Shown here: positions 54,569-63,987 of the stretch, one piece after another
Layout: each line of letters starts with the position of its first letter
Numbering within the stretch: the stretch's first letter is position 1
Origin: Paraspadella gotoi
Lineage: Eukaryota > Chaetognatha
Direction: 5' to 3'
Length of the DNA: 64,000 nucleotides
Assembly: GCA_051294375.1 (NCBI GenBank)
Contig: CM119265.1
Location: 15,538,963-15,602,962, forward strand
The notes under the pieces: model-generated
Seen by the model: the letters and a program-made list of their open reading frames with translations, nothing else
Database searches by the model: none
Told to the model about the DNA's origin: nothing
Position numbers and translations under genes: made by a program

Positions 54569-56169
54569 TTAGATGTCGTTGCGAGCAATGACGACGAATC
54601 CCGCAGGTTGGCTGACGAAAGGATAAAGGGACGAAACTTGGTCCTTGACATGTCGAGCACTTCGTCCACGCCGCGGCTGCGGAGGCGGCGGCGAGGGGGA
54701 ACGCAACAGACCGTCCACGCTGAAGGAAAGGCTGATCTCCTAAAATTCGGAGGGAGGAGAGGCAATAAAAGTCAATAAGTCAATAGAAAAATGGCAAGTG
54801 TGTAAACTTCTAACCTGCATTGTCATTTCGACGGCATTTTTGAGATCGTCCGCGTATGACTTTAATTTGTCATCCTCATCGGCGTCAATGTCGACGTCGC
54901 TGAAGTCATCGACGATATTAATTTCACCGGATTCGCTGGATTTTTCACTTTCATCGTCCGCTGCAATTCCCGGCGTCTCCGTCTTGTTCGGATCCTCCGC
55001 GCGTCTCTCCGCCCCCTCCGCTATGGGATTGACATCGGAGAGGGAAGATTCCGGCTCTATTTTGGCGGAGACGTTCTGTGTGGTTGATAAAATTTTTGTT
55101 TTTCATCGAGTGTTTAACTGATGACAAATTGCAGAGATAAATCGATCGCTAAATCAAATCCTAATAAAATCACTGGAAAAAAAAATCTTATTACGATCTT
55201 CATCTCACCTTCTTCCCTCTGCCGTGTGGGGATGCGCCGTTGGCGCTCCACATCTGCTTCTCGAGCTTCTTGAGTCGCTTCTTTTCGGCGTTCTCTGCCT
55301 CCTTCCGCTTCATCTCTTCGGGATCGATCGGCACGCCGGAGCACGTGCGGGGCTGCGCGCTGTGAGGCGGACGGCCCGGCCCTTTGCGCGTGTTCTCCTT
55401 CTTGCGCCATTTCGCTCGTCTTTCGTCAAAAAGAGAAATTCGTGTGGCGCAAACACGGCGGCTTTCTAAAGCTTAACAAAAAGACATCCACCTGTTCTGA
55501 AACCACACTTGGACGCGCGACTCGGCCAAATCCAGTCTCAACGCGAGAGCCTCTCGCATGAAGACGTCCGGATAATGAGACTCGGTAAAGGCCAGCTCGA
55601 GTTCGTCGATCTGCCAGGACGTGAAGTTGGTGCGAGTTCGCCTTCGTTTGTTGTTAGCGGAACTGAGAAAAACATAAAAAAAAAATAGTTTCCTGCGCTC
55701 GCATATCGGACGACAGTCAAATTTCATACCTGTCTCTCCCGCAACCCAGAGCCGGATGATGTTGAAGAACGAGAGCGTGGTGTGGGTTAAAGGATTGACC
55801 AGTGGAACCAAGCAACATCGACGCTGCCTCTGTCCCGGCGGTCATGCCCAGCGATTGGTTCTGGCTATGTTCGCCGGCGTGGCCGCCTCCCCCTCCCCCG
55901 GTACGAGACCCGTTTAATGGCAAAAAGTGACTGGCGGGTGACGGGTAAAAGGGAAATTGAGAGGGGAAGTGATCGACTGCAGAATGGGGTAGAGAAGACG
56001 ACAGGTCGGGGGGAAACCGGTCGGTCCGGGTCGGACCCTCCGACAAAACATCCACCGATTCGTCCTCGCAATTTCTACTGGGTTTAGCGTCATTTTGCAA
56101 AATCCCTTCTATGCTGAAAGGAATAACGTTCGGTTGGCCGCGTTCAGAGGGCGGGGGAAACCGGACCAT
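54569..56169 (-). CDS. UNCX: UNC-4-type homeobox transcription factor
   Basis: Exons 56169-55730, 55662-55492, 55419-55209, 55075-54815 and 54739-54569 give 417 residues. The homeodomain begins [20 protein letters not shown] near residue 153. It includes [19 protein letters not shown], and its recognition helix reads [15 protein letters not shown] with an intron inside it. The segment just after ([25 protein letters not shown]) is diagnostic of UNC-4/UNCX. An eh1-like Groucho motif, PFSIEGIL, sits at residues 17-24, and a second, FSVDGLL, lies in the last exon. These suggest repression. The family specifies motor-neuron and somite or axial fates. The C-terminal half is acidic and then Pro-rich. 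Confidence 0.96.
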
Positions 56170-56333
56170 GGCGTGACAATCGACTGCAAAGAGACATAAG
56201 GGTATTCAAAATGCTCGAAGAATCAACTACATATTGTCGAAAAAATAAAGAGAAACATCAGGTAAAAAAAAAAATCAAAATGCTTCAATATTTCACAAGG
56301 CTCAGTCATTTTCCCTTCGAGGTCAATCGGTCC

Positions 56334-57120
56334 TCAACCCTGATAATGGGGCATGGATTGTGTAGACACGATTTTTAGTTTTGTCATAGTTTCCGACATT
56401 TCAAAGTCCTCGTTGGTATCATCCTCGTCCTCTTCATTATCCTCGTTTTCCTCGTCGTCGTCGTCCTCGTCGCTCGACCCAAAATCGACGACTTTCGGTC
56501 GATTAGGATTGAAGATCTCGAATTCTTCGTCGTCGTCTTCGTCGTCGCTAGGGGGCAGCATGTCGCTTGGGATCGCTGATTCGAATACCGGCCGGCGACC
56601 CGAGGCGATATTCCTCGATTTCAGAGCGGAAACCGGCGAAGGGGAGTTATCGTTGTCGGCGTCGTCCTCGAATACAGACGGCCACAGCTTCTCCGATTTG
56701 ATGTGACGAATTTGGTCGCGGTAAAGAATCGAGGATATTTCGGCCTGAACAAATACATATTTGGATATTTGGATAATTTTTATATTGGTTGTACCAATTT
56801 CATATGTATTTATAATAAAAGTTTATCTTAAAGCAAATTGTCGAATAAACAGTAAAGAGCGCCGGAGAATAACTGACCCGCACTTTGTCTCCTTCAGCGA
56901 TCGGATCCACGATAACGAAATCGCCTCTCTTGATCCACACGCTCTTCCTAAACTTGGTCGGCATGGAAACGAGGTAGGACTCTCCCCGTTCATCGACGAC
57001 CTCGTGCAGGTTGTTCCCACGACTGGCGATGACGCGGACGATCGACTGGTTGCCCGATGGCACGACCAATTCGTCCAGCACCTCGCGACACACGTGTTTC
57101 TTTTTCGTCGTCGAGGTCAT
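56334..57120 (-). CDS. EIF1AD: eIF1A-domain protein (EIF1AD)
   Basis: Two exons (57120-56878, 56744-56334) encode 217 residues. The S1-like eIF1A fold covers residues 1-85: [50 protein letters not shown] and [11 protein letters not shown]. The acidic C terminus has Asp/Glu runs. EIF1AD is a nuclear or cytosolic factor linked to 40S ribosome maturation. The intron contains an R1 terminus at 56781-56803. Confidence 0.95.
56781..56803 (-). repeat. R1 terminus fragment
   Basis: TATATTGGTTGTACCAATTTCAT is the reverse of the R1 left end, alone in the EIF1AD intron. The same fragment occurs at 16891-16914. Confidence 0.7.
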
Positions 57121-57294
57121 GATCGGATTATTCTAAAAGTTCTTCCTTATTTTGTCTTCGGTTGCCAAGAAAATATTCCAGGTCTCGTATCTAAAATTCC
57201 GTCTGTTTTCACGAGGGAGTTTGTCTCTTACAATTGCAGAAGTGCAGCGACTCCCTCTTTAAAGTGAAGCCATGATTGCGGGGGGAGACCAAGT

Positions 57295-57590
57295 TTATCG
57301 GCGGGAAGCACGGAGGGTGACAGATGAAACGATGGTGGCGAGTGAATAGGAAACGATGATTTCAATTTTATTGTCCAGAGAGGCATGCATCATAAGTGTA
57401 AGGAAGATTAAATCCAGAATATTGAAAATCCGAAACCCGTATGTCTGCAAAAAAAAAAAAAAAAAATTGAAAAAAATAAATGAGATTCTCTCCGAAACGT
57501 TAAAAATTCTCAATCGTTCACAATTCTTACCTCAAAAGTTATAGCGCCGCAAATACGTGAAATGCCTCTTTTAAATCTCGAAAAGAAAAT
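57295..57590 (-). CDS. Possible 3' exons of an unidentified membrane protein
   Basis: Two exons, 57590-57531 (20 codons) and 57444-57295 (49 codons plus stop), join in phase 0 across good splice sites (TTTCCAG; GAG|GTAAG; a long T tract then GCAG). The product is hydrophobic in part (FNILDLIFLTLMMHAS). No upstream exon or start is found, and I recognise no family. The frame could be chance in AT-rich sequence next to the EIF1AD promoter. Confidence 0.3.
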
Positions 57591-57879
57591 CTGGAAATGG
57601 AGATCTAATCGAAAAAACTGTTAAGTTAGTCGAGCATTATTACGAATCAATGAAATACAGTCGATTCAATGGAAATAACAGACAATGAAAAAAGGGCAAT
57701 CGTTAATACATCAGGTCAGTAGATAAAGTCTTGGAGATCAATGAAAAATCGTAATCTTTCAACATTGTACTAGGACAATCAATTCTAAAAAATAGTCTAG
57801 TACTAAAATAATTTCGAGTATATCGGTAAACAAAAAAACAAAACTGGCGAAAGGTTTAATAAGTAAAAAAAAAGTAGAT

Positions 57880-58233
57880 TCAATTTTTCTTCCGCATGGT
57901 ATTAATAAAAGACCTTTGAAGTTGGCCTCTAACGAATGTTTTGAAACTAACAGGGTGCTTTCCATCAACTACTTTAAGCCCATTTTCATGAATCAGTTGA
58001 AAAACAGGAAAAAAATTCCAATAAAAATCAAAACTGTTCTTAAAGTAGTTTTTAGCTAATGGCTCGGCGCTTGTGGAATAAGGGCATATTTTAGAAAGAA
58101 ATTTAGCAAATTCGTAGGTAAGAGATGACAATACTTTAAATTCGACAGAATTAACAGTCAAATGAGAGCCCATGTGTTGTAAGACAGAAGCCTTGCCATT
58201 TGATCGAAGAAAATCTTGTAATTTCACATTAAT
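57880..58233 (-). CDS. Tandem-array domain, unit A
   Basis: A 118-codon exon (with stop) opens in phase 0 after a T-rich acceptor. The domain begins VKLQDFLRSNGKASVLQHMG, then FKVLSSLTYEFAKFLSKICP, NYFKNSFDFYWNFFPVFQLI, NGLKVVDGKHPVSFKTFVRG and QLQRSFI. It shares with units B, C and D a pattern of (F/Y)L..S.KA..L, a helix with L..L...F/D, an aromatic-rich (L/F)W.FFP stretch, DGK, S.K.(F/Y)(I/V)+ and QR(R/S)F. It is low in GC3 compared with the flanking genes. It is all-helical by eye and has no signal peptide or obvious catalytic motif. The family is not recognised. Confidence 0.65.
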   Translation of the reverse strand: MNVKLQDFLRSNGKASVLQHMGSHLTVNSVEFKVLSSLTYEFAKFLSKICPYSTSAEPLAKNYFKNSFDFYWNFFPVFQLIHENGLKVVDGKHPVSFKTFVRGQLQRSFINTMRKKN

Positions 58234-58310
58234 CTGAAAAAAAAAAAAAAAAATTCATTGAGGCCAACTATGAGAAGAAAACAACAACCCATTCATGACA
58301 AAAACATTAT

Positions 58311-58679
58311 TCAAGGCTGAAAATTTTTGTTATATTTTCTACAAGCCAAAATAAATCTCCGCTGCGTTACGCCTCTAATAAAACTTTTTAGTGAAAGATA
58401 GTACTTCCCATCCTTCACCTTGACCCCCTGCTGATGCAGTTCGTCAAATTCGGGAAAATGAAGCCATAAATTATCGAAGAAGACTTGAAAGTAGAGCTTT
58501 CCTGTCATACTAGGATGATAATTGGGGCTCATTCTTGCCATCAAATTCCCAATTTCGTAAAGGAATGATTTCAATAATTTGAGGCCGACTTCGTCCTTAT
58601 TCAAATGATTCGCGTCCATGTTTCTCAAGGCTTGATATTTTAGACTTGATTCCAAAAAGGTACTTAACTCTCCAAGATT
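58311..58679 (-). CDS. Tandem-array domain, unit B
   Basis: A 123-codon phase-0 exon ending in TGA. It reads FLESSLKYQALRNMD, LKLLKSFLYEIGNLMARMSP, VFFDNLWLHFPEFDELHQQG, VKVKDGKYYLSLKSFIRG and VTQRRFI. It is the clearest representative of the family. Unit A begins 77 bases after its stop. There is no AATAAA between them, so the units may share transcripts or be alternative last exons. Confidence 0.65.
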   Translation of the reverse strand, partial: NLGELSTFLESSLKYQALRNMDANHLNKDEVGLKLLKSFLYEIGNLMARMSPNYHPSMTGKLYFQVFFDNLWLHFPEFDELHQQGVKVKDGKYYLSLKSFIRGVTQRRFILACRKYNKNFQP

Positions 58680-58792
58680 CTGAAAAAATTAGGGGGGGAA
58701 TATAAATACCATTACAGCACTTTCAAGTTTCCTTCTTACATTAATAATTTCGGGGCCAAACTCAAAAAGAAATAGCCACAAGTTTAAAAGTA

Positions 58793-59164
58793 CTAGGAGC
58801 ACTTTTGGTTGATAATTTTCATTCTAAACTGACGGTAAAGATAGGTTTTTATGTATCCTTTAATAGATCTTTTAGTTTTCCCATCAGGAATAGTTAAACC
58901 AGTTTTATATATTTGTTCAAGCCACGGAACAAAAGTCCAGAAAACCACAAACAAGCAATCAAAAATGGCCTTAAACTTCGGGTTTTTAACTTCAGGCATG
59001 AAGAATTTGCCGGTAATTTCTTTCGTAAAATCATGACCAAGAGAAGTTATAAGTCGCAAAATGCATGAATTTTTGTCCAAGGTTGGAATACTTTGAAGAT
59101 TCCTCAACGCATCGGCTTTAGAACTGCCTTGAAGAAACAGACCAGCTACTTCATAGTATTGTCT
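58793..59164 (-). CDS. Tandem-array domain, unit C
   Basis: A 124-codon phase-0 exon ending in TAG. It reads YYEVAGLFLQGSSKADALRN, FKAIFDCLFVVFWTFVPWLE, TGLTIPDGKTKRSIKGYI and YRQFRMKI. It is the most divergent of the four at the QRRF position. Past its stop a donor-like TTAAT|GTAAG lies before the acceptor of unit B, and the intervening piece is open in one frame with a W..FEF-like segment. Confidence 0.6.
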   Translation of the reverse strand, partial: RQYYEVAGLFLQGSSKADALRNLQSIPTLDKNSCILRLITSLGHDFTKEITGKFFMPEVKNPKFKAIFDCLFVVFWTFVPWLEQIYKTGLTIPDGKTKRSIKGYIKTYLYRQFRMKIINQKCS

Positions 59165-59226
59165 CTGAAAAAGAAAAAAAGAATCTGAGTCTAAACTTAC
59201 ATGGGTTGTTGTTTTCTTAAATTAGT

Positions 59227-59781
59227 TTAATTCAATGATTTCAGTTTATCATGAAAAGTGTATTTCTTCAGATTTTCCCTAAGTCGTCTCTGCAAAACTG
59301 ACTTCACATAACTTTTAAACTTAGTTTTCCTCGAACCATCAAACATATCCAACGTTTCAAACTGATGAAAAGGGTCTTTGAAAAAAGTCCAAAAAGATTC
59401 AAACATGTAAATAAACAAGAGTTTAAATTCATCCCCACAATAAGGATGACTGGGAAAAATAGAAGCTGTAAATTTTGCAGTGTCATAGCAAAGAGAATTT
59501 AATATTTTGAAAGTAGGAGAGGTATGTTCAACAAAAGTAGGGTCGTGAAGATTCTTAAACATCTTTGCCTTGGAGCTATTTTGGAGATATTCACTGATGT
59601 GCTGATTAACCATTCCATTCATCTGAAAAATTAAAATGGGATAATTTGAAGTCATCCTTTTCAGTTAAAAAAGATTAAGAAAATGAAGGAATAAGTTTAC
59701 AGACCACCCAACCTTTAAAAACAAACCATCTAAATAGCCTTTAGAAATTGCTTCAGAAAAGCTTGGTCGTGATAATAGCAT
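59227..59781 (-). CDS. Leader exon plus tandem-array domain, unit D
   Basis: Exon 59781-59713 (ATG start, 23 codons, MLLSRPSFSEAISKGYLDGL) ends at AAG|GTTGGG in phase 0. It joins exon 59622-59227, which reads ISEYLQNSSKAKMFKNL, FKILNSLCYDTAKFTASIFP, YMFESFWTFF and KFKSYVKSVLQRRLRENLKK before its stop. The complete model is 154 residues. The leader is the only candidate first exon in the array. Being phase 0, it could equally splice to the acceptors of units C, B or A. Only 62 bases separate the stop of D from the start of C. Confidence 0.6.
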
Positions 59782-59925
59782 CAGAGATAATGTAGCATGT
59801 TCATGCTCCAAAAATTTATAGAAGTACTAATTCTGAATTATAAAACCCTCTCATCGACATGAATCGATAAAAGGATTTAGTCTTTTAAGACAAACAGAAA
59901 TAAATTCCTAATTAGTTAAGGCAGG

Positions 59926-60147
59926 ATGAGTAATCCGGGCAGCGATGTCATTATAGATAACAGGCATACGGGTAAAACTCCGCCGGAGAGTTTCGTTCAG
60001 CGTTTAGGAGCCAAAAACTCCCTCGACTCAGATCTTTTAAAAAGGTTTTCGGTAATCCGAAACCAATCGAGGTACAATTTCCTCCCGTGGTTAAACACAA
60101 AACAATTGTTTAAAAAAAAAGACTTCCGAATAAATGTTTCGACGTAA
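59926..60147 (+). CDS. Small ORF directly upstream of the receptor
   Basis: An ATG-initiated 73-codon frame (MSNPGSDVIIDNRHTGK at its start) is basic and polar, with no signal peptide or known domain. Its stop is 27 bases before the receptor ATG. It is either an upstream ORF of the receptor mRNA, the first cistron of a bicistronic transcript, or chance. Its start is 144 bases from the leader ATG of the minus-strand array, so a shared divergent promoter would lie between them. Confidence 0.35.
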   Translation: MSNPGSDVIIDNRHTGKTPPESFVQRLGAKNSLDSDLLKRFSVIRNQSRYNFLPWLNTKQLFKKKDFRINVST

Positions 60148-60174
60148 TACGTACATTATTTTTCATTCGCTAAA

Positions 60175-61865
60175 ATGAAAAAGCTTTTTCTGCTCCTCAT
60201 TTTTTCCTTAAACTCCACCAGTACTACTCATATCAAGTACATCGACCCGCAAATCGAACAAAATGTTATAGCCTACTCCCACACTGAGAAACGCGGTCAA
60301 TGGGTCTACAGAAAAGCTAAACTTTCTTATGGATATTTTTTCGCGGTTGAGTCGACTAACGTGCGACTGAAACAAATCGTGGCTAAAGAGACCTTGCTCT
60401 CGCGTTTCCAAAAGCAAATTCCCTTGGGAACAGATATCATGTTCACCGACAGAGATGAGTGCCACAACTGCCAGCAGCGGGGGAAGGTAGGACACTATCG
60501 TGGCAACGGTTATTTTGAGATAATTGGGAGTGTGTGTTCGATCGCGAGAAACAGCCTGACCATGGTGACGTCAAACACAACCTATCGCCACGTTTCGGAA
60601 ATACGAAAGTACGTTGTAGAACCCCAGGACGTGTGGAGGGAGAGAATTTGTAATGAAAAGTCAATTGGTGCACAAGTAGCGTTCAGAATTTCTAACCATT
60701 GCAACCGGTATAAAATTGGATTTCTGACTTATCGGCCAAAAGTAAAAATAGAGTTTAAAGAGGGACTATACGAAGATACCGGAGAGACCTACTTTATCGG
60801 TATAACTGGATCTGAGGCCGAAATGACTCCGGACATCAAGCCAGACATTTCTTCTATAAAGAACGACCAGCTGGTGATTGTAAAAGTGAACGGAAAATGG
60901 CTCGCAGGACATTATCAATCAAAAGCCGTAAAACTCAAAGGAAATTCACCCAACTTATTGAAAATTACAGACACGACCGAATTAAGGATTCTAGACGCTC
61001 AGGTTCTCCCTTTTTGCAAGGAGTCGAATTCTACGGTGGTTATTATAAAACCGATTGAACCGACTAACTCGACCAGCACTGTGAGCGACATCTCCCAAGG
61101 AAATTTAGCTACCATCCTGATCATCTTAGGAATAACCGCTATGGTTTCCATTCTTTTTGGAATAATTATATACATTTTTGTCATATACCTCAAAAGCTAT
61201 AAAAAAAGAAAGCGAAGACAAATTTCCCTTGGAGAGAGTTTACCCAGTTGCGGAGTTCGCGAATCATTTGCCTGCGATTTAAGTCAAAGGTATTTAATTA
61301 ATTTATTAATTAATTAATTATAATTATACAATTTTATAAGTAGAAAATTAAAAACTGAGTTTACATTAGTTATACTGATTTTATTATTGTTTAAATAGTT
61401 GAAATAGTTTATGATAGTTTAAAAAAAGGAAAGACTTGTTAAAACTAATATTGGCCTTTAGTAAGCAAAAGATATTAAACGAAAATTTTTATCCTGATTA
61501 GCTTTGAAGCAGGGCCGAATCAACAACACAGGAAAACAACCAATACGACTCTCCAATATAAAATCACGGGAGCAAAATCTCTATATGGTAACTGCCTAAG
61601 TGGTAACAGCACTGAACCTTATGCTGAAGTCAATATAGTGGATCGAAGCTTGACAATGCAAGAAAAGGTTTGAACAAAAGGATTGTGCCAAATAATGTCA
61701 GTAGGAGTCTTTCAAAAAATAAAATATAGAATATCTTTTGCGAAGTCGGACGATGGAAAGGTTTACGACAGACTCACAAGAAGAAATATGGATTCGGCAC
61801 AACGTCATACATCGACTAATAATTACGACAAAGTTGAGCAGTCACCGATATATTTTGGTTTGTAG
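60175..61865 (+). CDS. Unrecognised type I membrane receptor with YxxV/L tail
   Basis: Exons 60175-61289, 61502-61667 and 61746-61865 are phase-consistent and give 466 residues. A hydrophobic signal peptide (KKLFLLLIFSLNSTS) is followed by an ectodomain of about 300 residues with six Cys (CHNC, SVC, RIC, NHC and PFC contexts) and several N-glycosylation sites. One membrane span (LATILIILGITAMVSILFGI and on) ends in KSYKKRKRR. The tail carries YAEV, YDRL, YDKV and YFGL, the last pair spaced like a short ITAM (YxxV-x5-YxxL). Two ectodomain stretches, RGKVGHYRGNGYFEIIG and VNGKWLAGHYQSKAVKL, look like repeats of a small beta-barrel. No family is recognised. GC3 is low compared with neighbouring housekeeping genes. 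Tyr-based signalling or endocytosis is inferred from the tail only. Confidence 0.65.
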
Positions 61866-62037
61866 AAAATATCGTTATGTATAAAAAATATTACGATAAT
61901 TTCACCTTTTTTTTTAATACAGATTTAGAAGGGCCTGAAAATTAGGCGTTGCCTTTGGATTGCCAAGAGCCAGAAAAAGACTAACAGACTAATAAAGAAA
62001 AAAACCGAAACTAAAGTTCAATTCATTTTAACGTTTA

Positions 62038-62430
62038 GGAAGAATTAATTTGAATAATGTCTACTCTCTCGATTCTTCCCATTTTTTTGCAAGTCAGTAA
62101 TCCACGTTGAAGCTTAGCTCTAACATAAGCTTTGAATCCTCTTTGGATTGTCCTTCTTGTATCCTGAGGCCGGAAAGATGAATGGCTTCGAAATTTGTAA
62201 AATGTTTCCAAAGAGCCAAAAAAGAACGTTAAATAAGGCATCCTTTGTACTGATACAGTTTTTAGCGAGAAACTTTGCACAATCAAACAGGAAAGAGGCA
62301 AGAACTTTTAGTTCTAAGGAAGTCTTTTGAAATTCTGTTCCAGGATGAAGTTGTGCAACAACGCCAGACTTGGCGTTTTTCCAACAGCAACATTTTAAAT
62401 TCGTTTTCGACAGATTCTCCTCTTTCAATC
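62038..62430 (-). pseudogene. Tandem-array domain, unit E, frameshifted
   Basis: The domain is present but split between frames. The first part (LELKVLASFLFDCAKFLAKN, NVLFWLFGNILQI) is in one frame, and the second (QRGFKAYVRAKLQRGLL) is in another, with the break near 62180-62215. Without an unrecognised small intron the first frame stops after about 100 codons. It is likely a decayed member of the 57.9-59.6 kb array left on the other side of the receptor gene. Confidence 0.55.
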
Positions 62431-62611
62431 TGGAACGAAAACAGATCGGAAACTCTGATCATTAGAAAAGCGGTTCACATTATCACAATCACAACGACCT
62501 TTGATTTTTCACCATTCGTTACGGTACCGGATATTGCTGAAAAAAAATGACAGCCGCTGAAATTGACCCCGCTCAAGACATTCGTAACAACTAACAAGAA
62601 TCCTTCGAAAG

Positions 62612-63987
62612 TTAGCCACTGATCTCAACCATATGAGGACATGTGAGGTTCTTAATTTGAAAACTTTTTGAACCAAACAAAAAACCAAAACGAATAAAAC
62701 TCACCATATCCGTTCCATCTGGCAAAATGTGACCTCCGTATCCAGAATTAGTGGGCTGAATAGCGTTTGACGATGATCCGATTAACGGGAAGCCGCCCGA
62801 GTTGCCAACTCCCACCACGGCGCCAGCTCCAGCGGTTCCGGTACCGTCTTCGTCGCCCTGAATCTCTTGAATGTCACTGTCACCGTCGCCGGTAACATGT
62901 TCAGTTTCAGTAAAAACAGCGCCGGCTTCCGGTTTAACGTCAACGATGTGCGCCTCTGTCTTTGCATCGAAAGGAACCAACTGCGAGGCGGTGCCGTCTA
63001 TCGAGGGCGCATCAACACCGCTAACGGAGCGCGTTTTTTTTGCCGCTGACGTCGCGGAGTGGTCGCGCGAATGACGCTTTCTCGTCGACGCACCGCGCGA
63101 GGTCGAAGAGTCTATGTGAGTGAAACTGTTTTCTGTCATGTTCTGCCATGAGGCGTTCTGCCAAGAATAATTGAGGTGGTTCTTCTCCAATAGGCGAGGT
63201 TCGTTCGATTCAAGTCCGAGTTCCACATCGTTGCCTGTTAAAATCAACAACAATATTTAAATAATTTGAAAACTTGGTTTGAAAAAAATTAGTAATTAAA
63301 AAATTGTCCGAATCCGAGGAAATATATTGCACGGGTTCCTTTTTTTTATGGGCTTAATAAAATCGCTCGTTGACCAGACGAAAAAAAAAATAACGTTCCA
63401 GAAAATGTGTCCGGCGTGAAAATAAAAACCGAGAATGACGGGGTTTTAATCGGACTCTTGACAAAAGAAGAATAGCAATAGCGGCTTCACTTTCGAAACA
63501 ATGCTAAATTAAACAATGGTCGACTGGCTTCACTATTGTCAGTCGGCTTTTGTTGTCCTCGAGTGATTGGACAATGGACACCGTCGTCGTCTTAAAAGAA
63601 TCAGTTCCCTTTTTTGAAGGCTTTTGTCATAAAGACAATGCCAAACTTTTTTGTATGGGATTCTAAACAAAACTGTCGAAGTTGGTAGCAAGACTCACCG
63701 ATAGGAGTGAGGTTGTTGGTGGCGTAGGCTTCACACAGATGTCGTTTTCCAGCGTACTTTCGGCCTTCGGCAGTTTCTATCAGCAGGAATACGTTCGCAT
63801 CTAACAATAAAAATATCGAAAAATGTCTAAAATACCGACGCAGACGGAGAACGCTGAAAACCTATCGCGATTTATCACCTGTGAGGGAAGCTAATTTTAG
63901 GCAGTGTTCTATGAGAATATTCGACAACGATTGCTCCATGTTTTGTAACTGATTCACTAATCCCATGAGAGATTGAGCAGATGCCAT
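62612..63987 (-). CDS. Unrecognised, probably nuclear protein (5' end may be outside)
   Basis: Exons 63987-63879, 63800-63699, 63234-62705 and 62650-62612 are in phase and give 259 residues from the ATG at 63987. The N-terminal 70 residues are well structured, with a helix (MGLVNQLQNMEQSLSNIL) and a compact segment (ANVFLLIETAEGRKYAGKR, HLCEAYATNNLTPIG). The rest is Ser/Gly/acidic with basic RKRHSRD and KKTR clusters that could be nuclear signals, and possible SUMO sites (VKPEAG). The conserved-looking first part suggests a DNA- or chromatin-binding regulator, but no family is recognised. The bases before the ATG (ACAG then an open TACGGAGAA) could be an acceptor, so the gene may extend beyond the right edge. 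Confidence 0.55.

Noticed and set aside
57880-59622. One large repeat protein made of units D-C-B-A joined in frame
   Set aside because: Each unit ends in a stop, and I found no good phase-0 donor before the stop in all units. Alternative last exons or separate genes fit better.
60175-61865. Reading the receptor as an old viral envelope gene
   Set aside because: It has a signal peptide and one span, but no fusion peptide, heptad repeats, cleavage site or neighbouring viral genes, and it is spliced.
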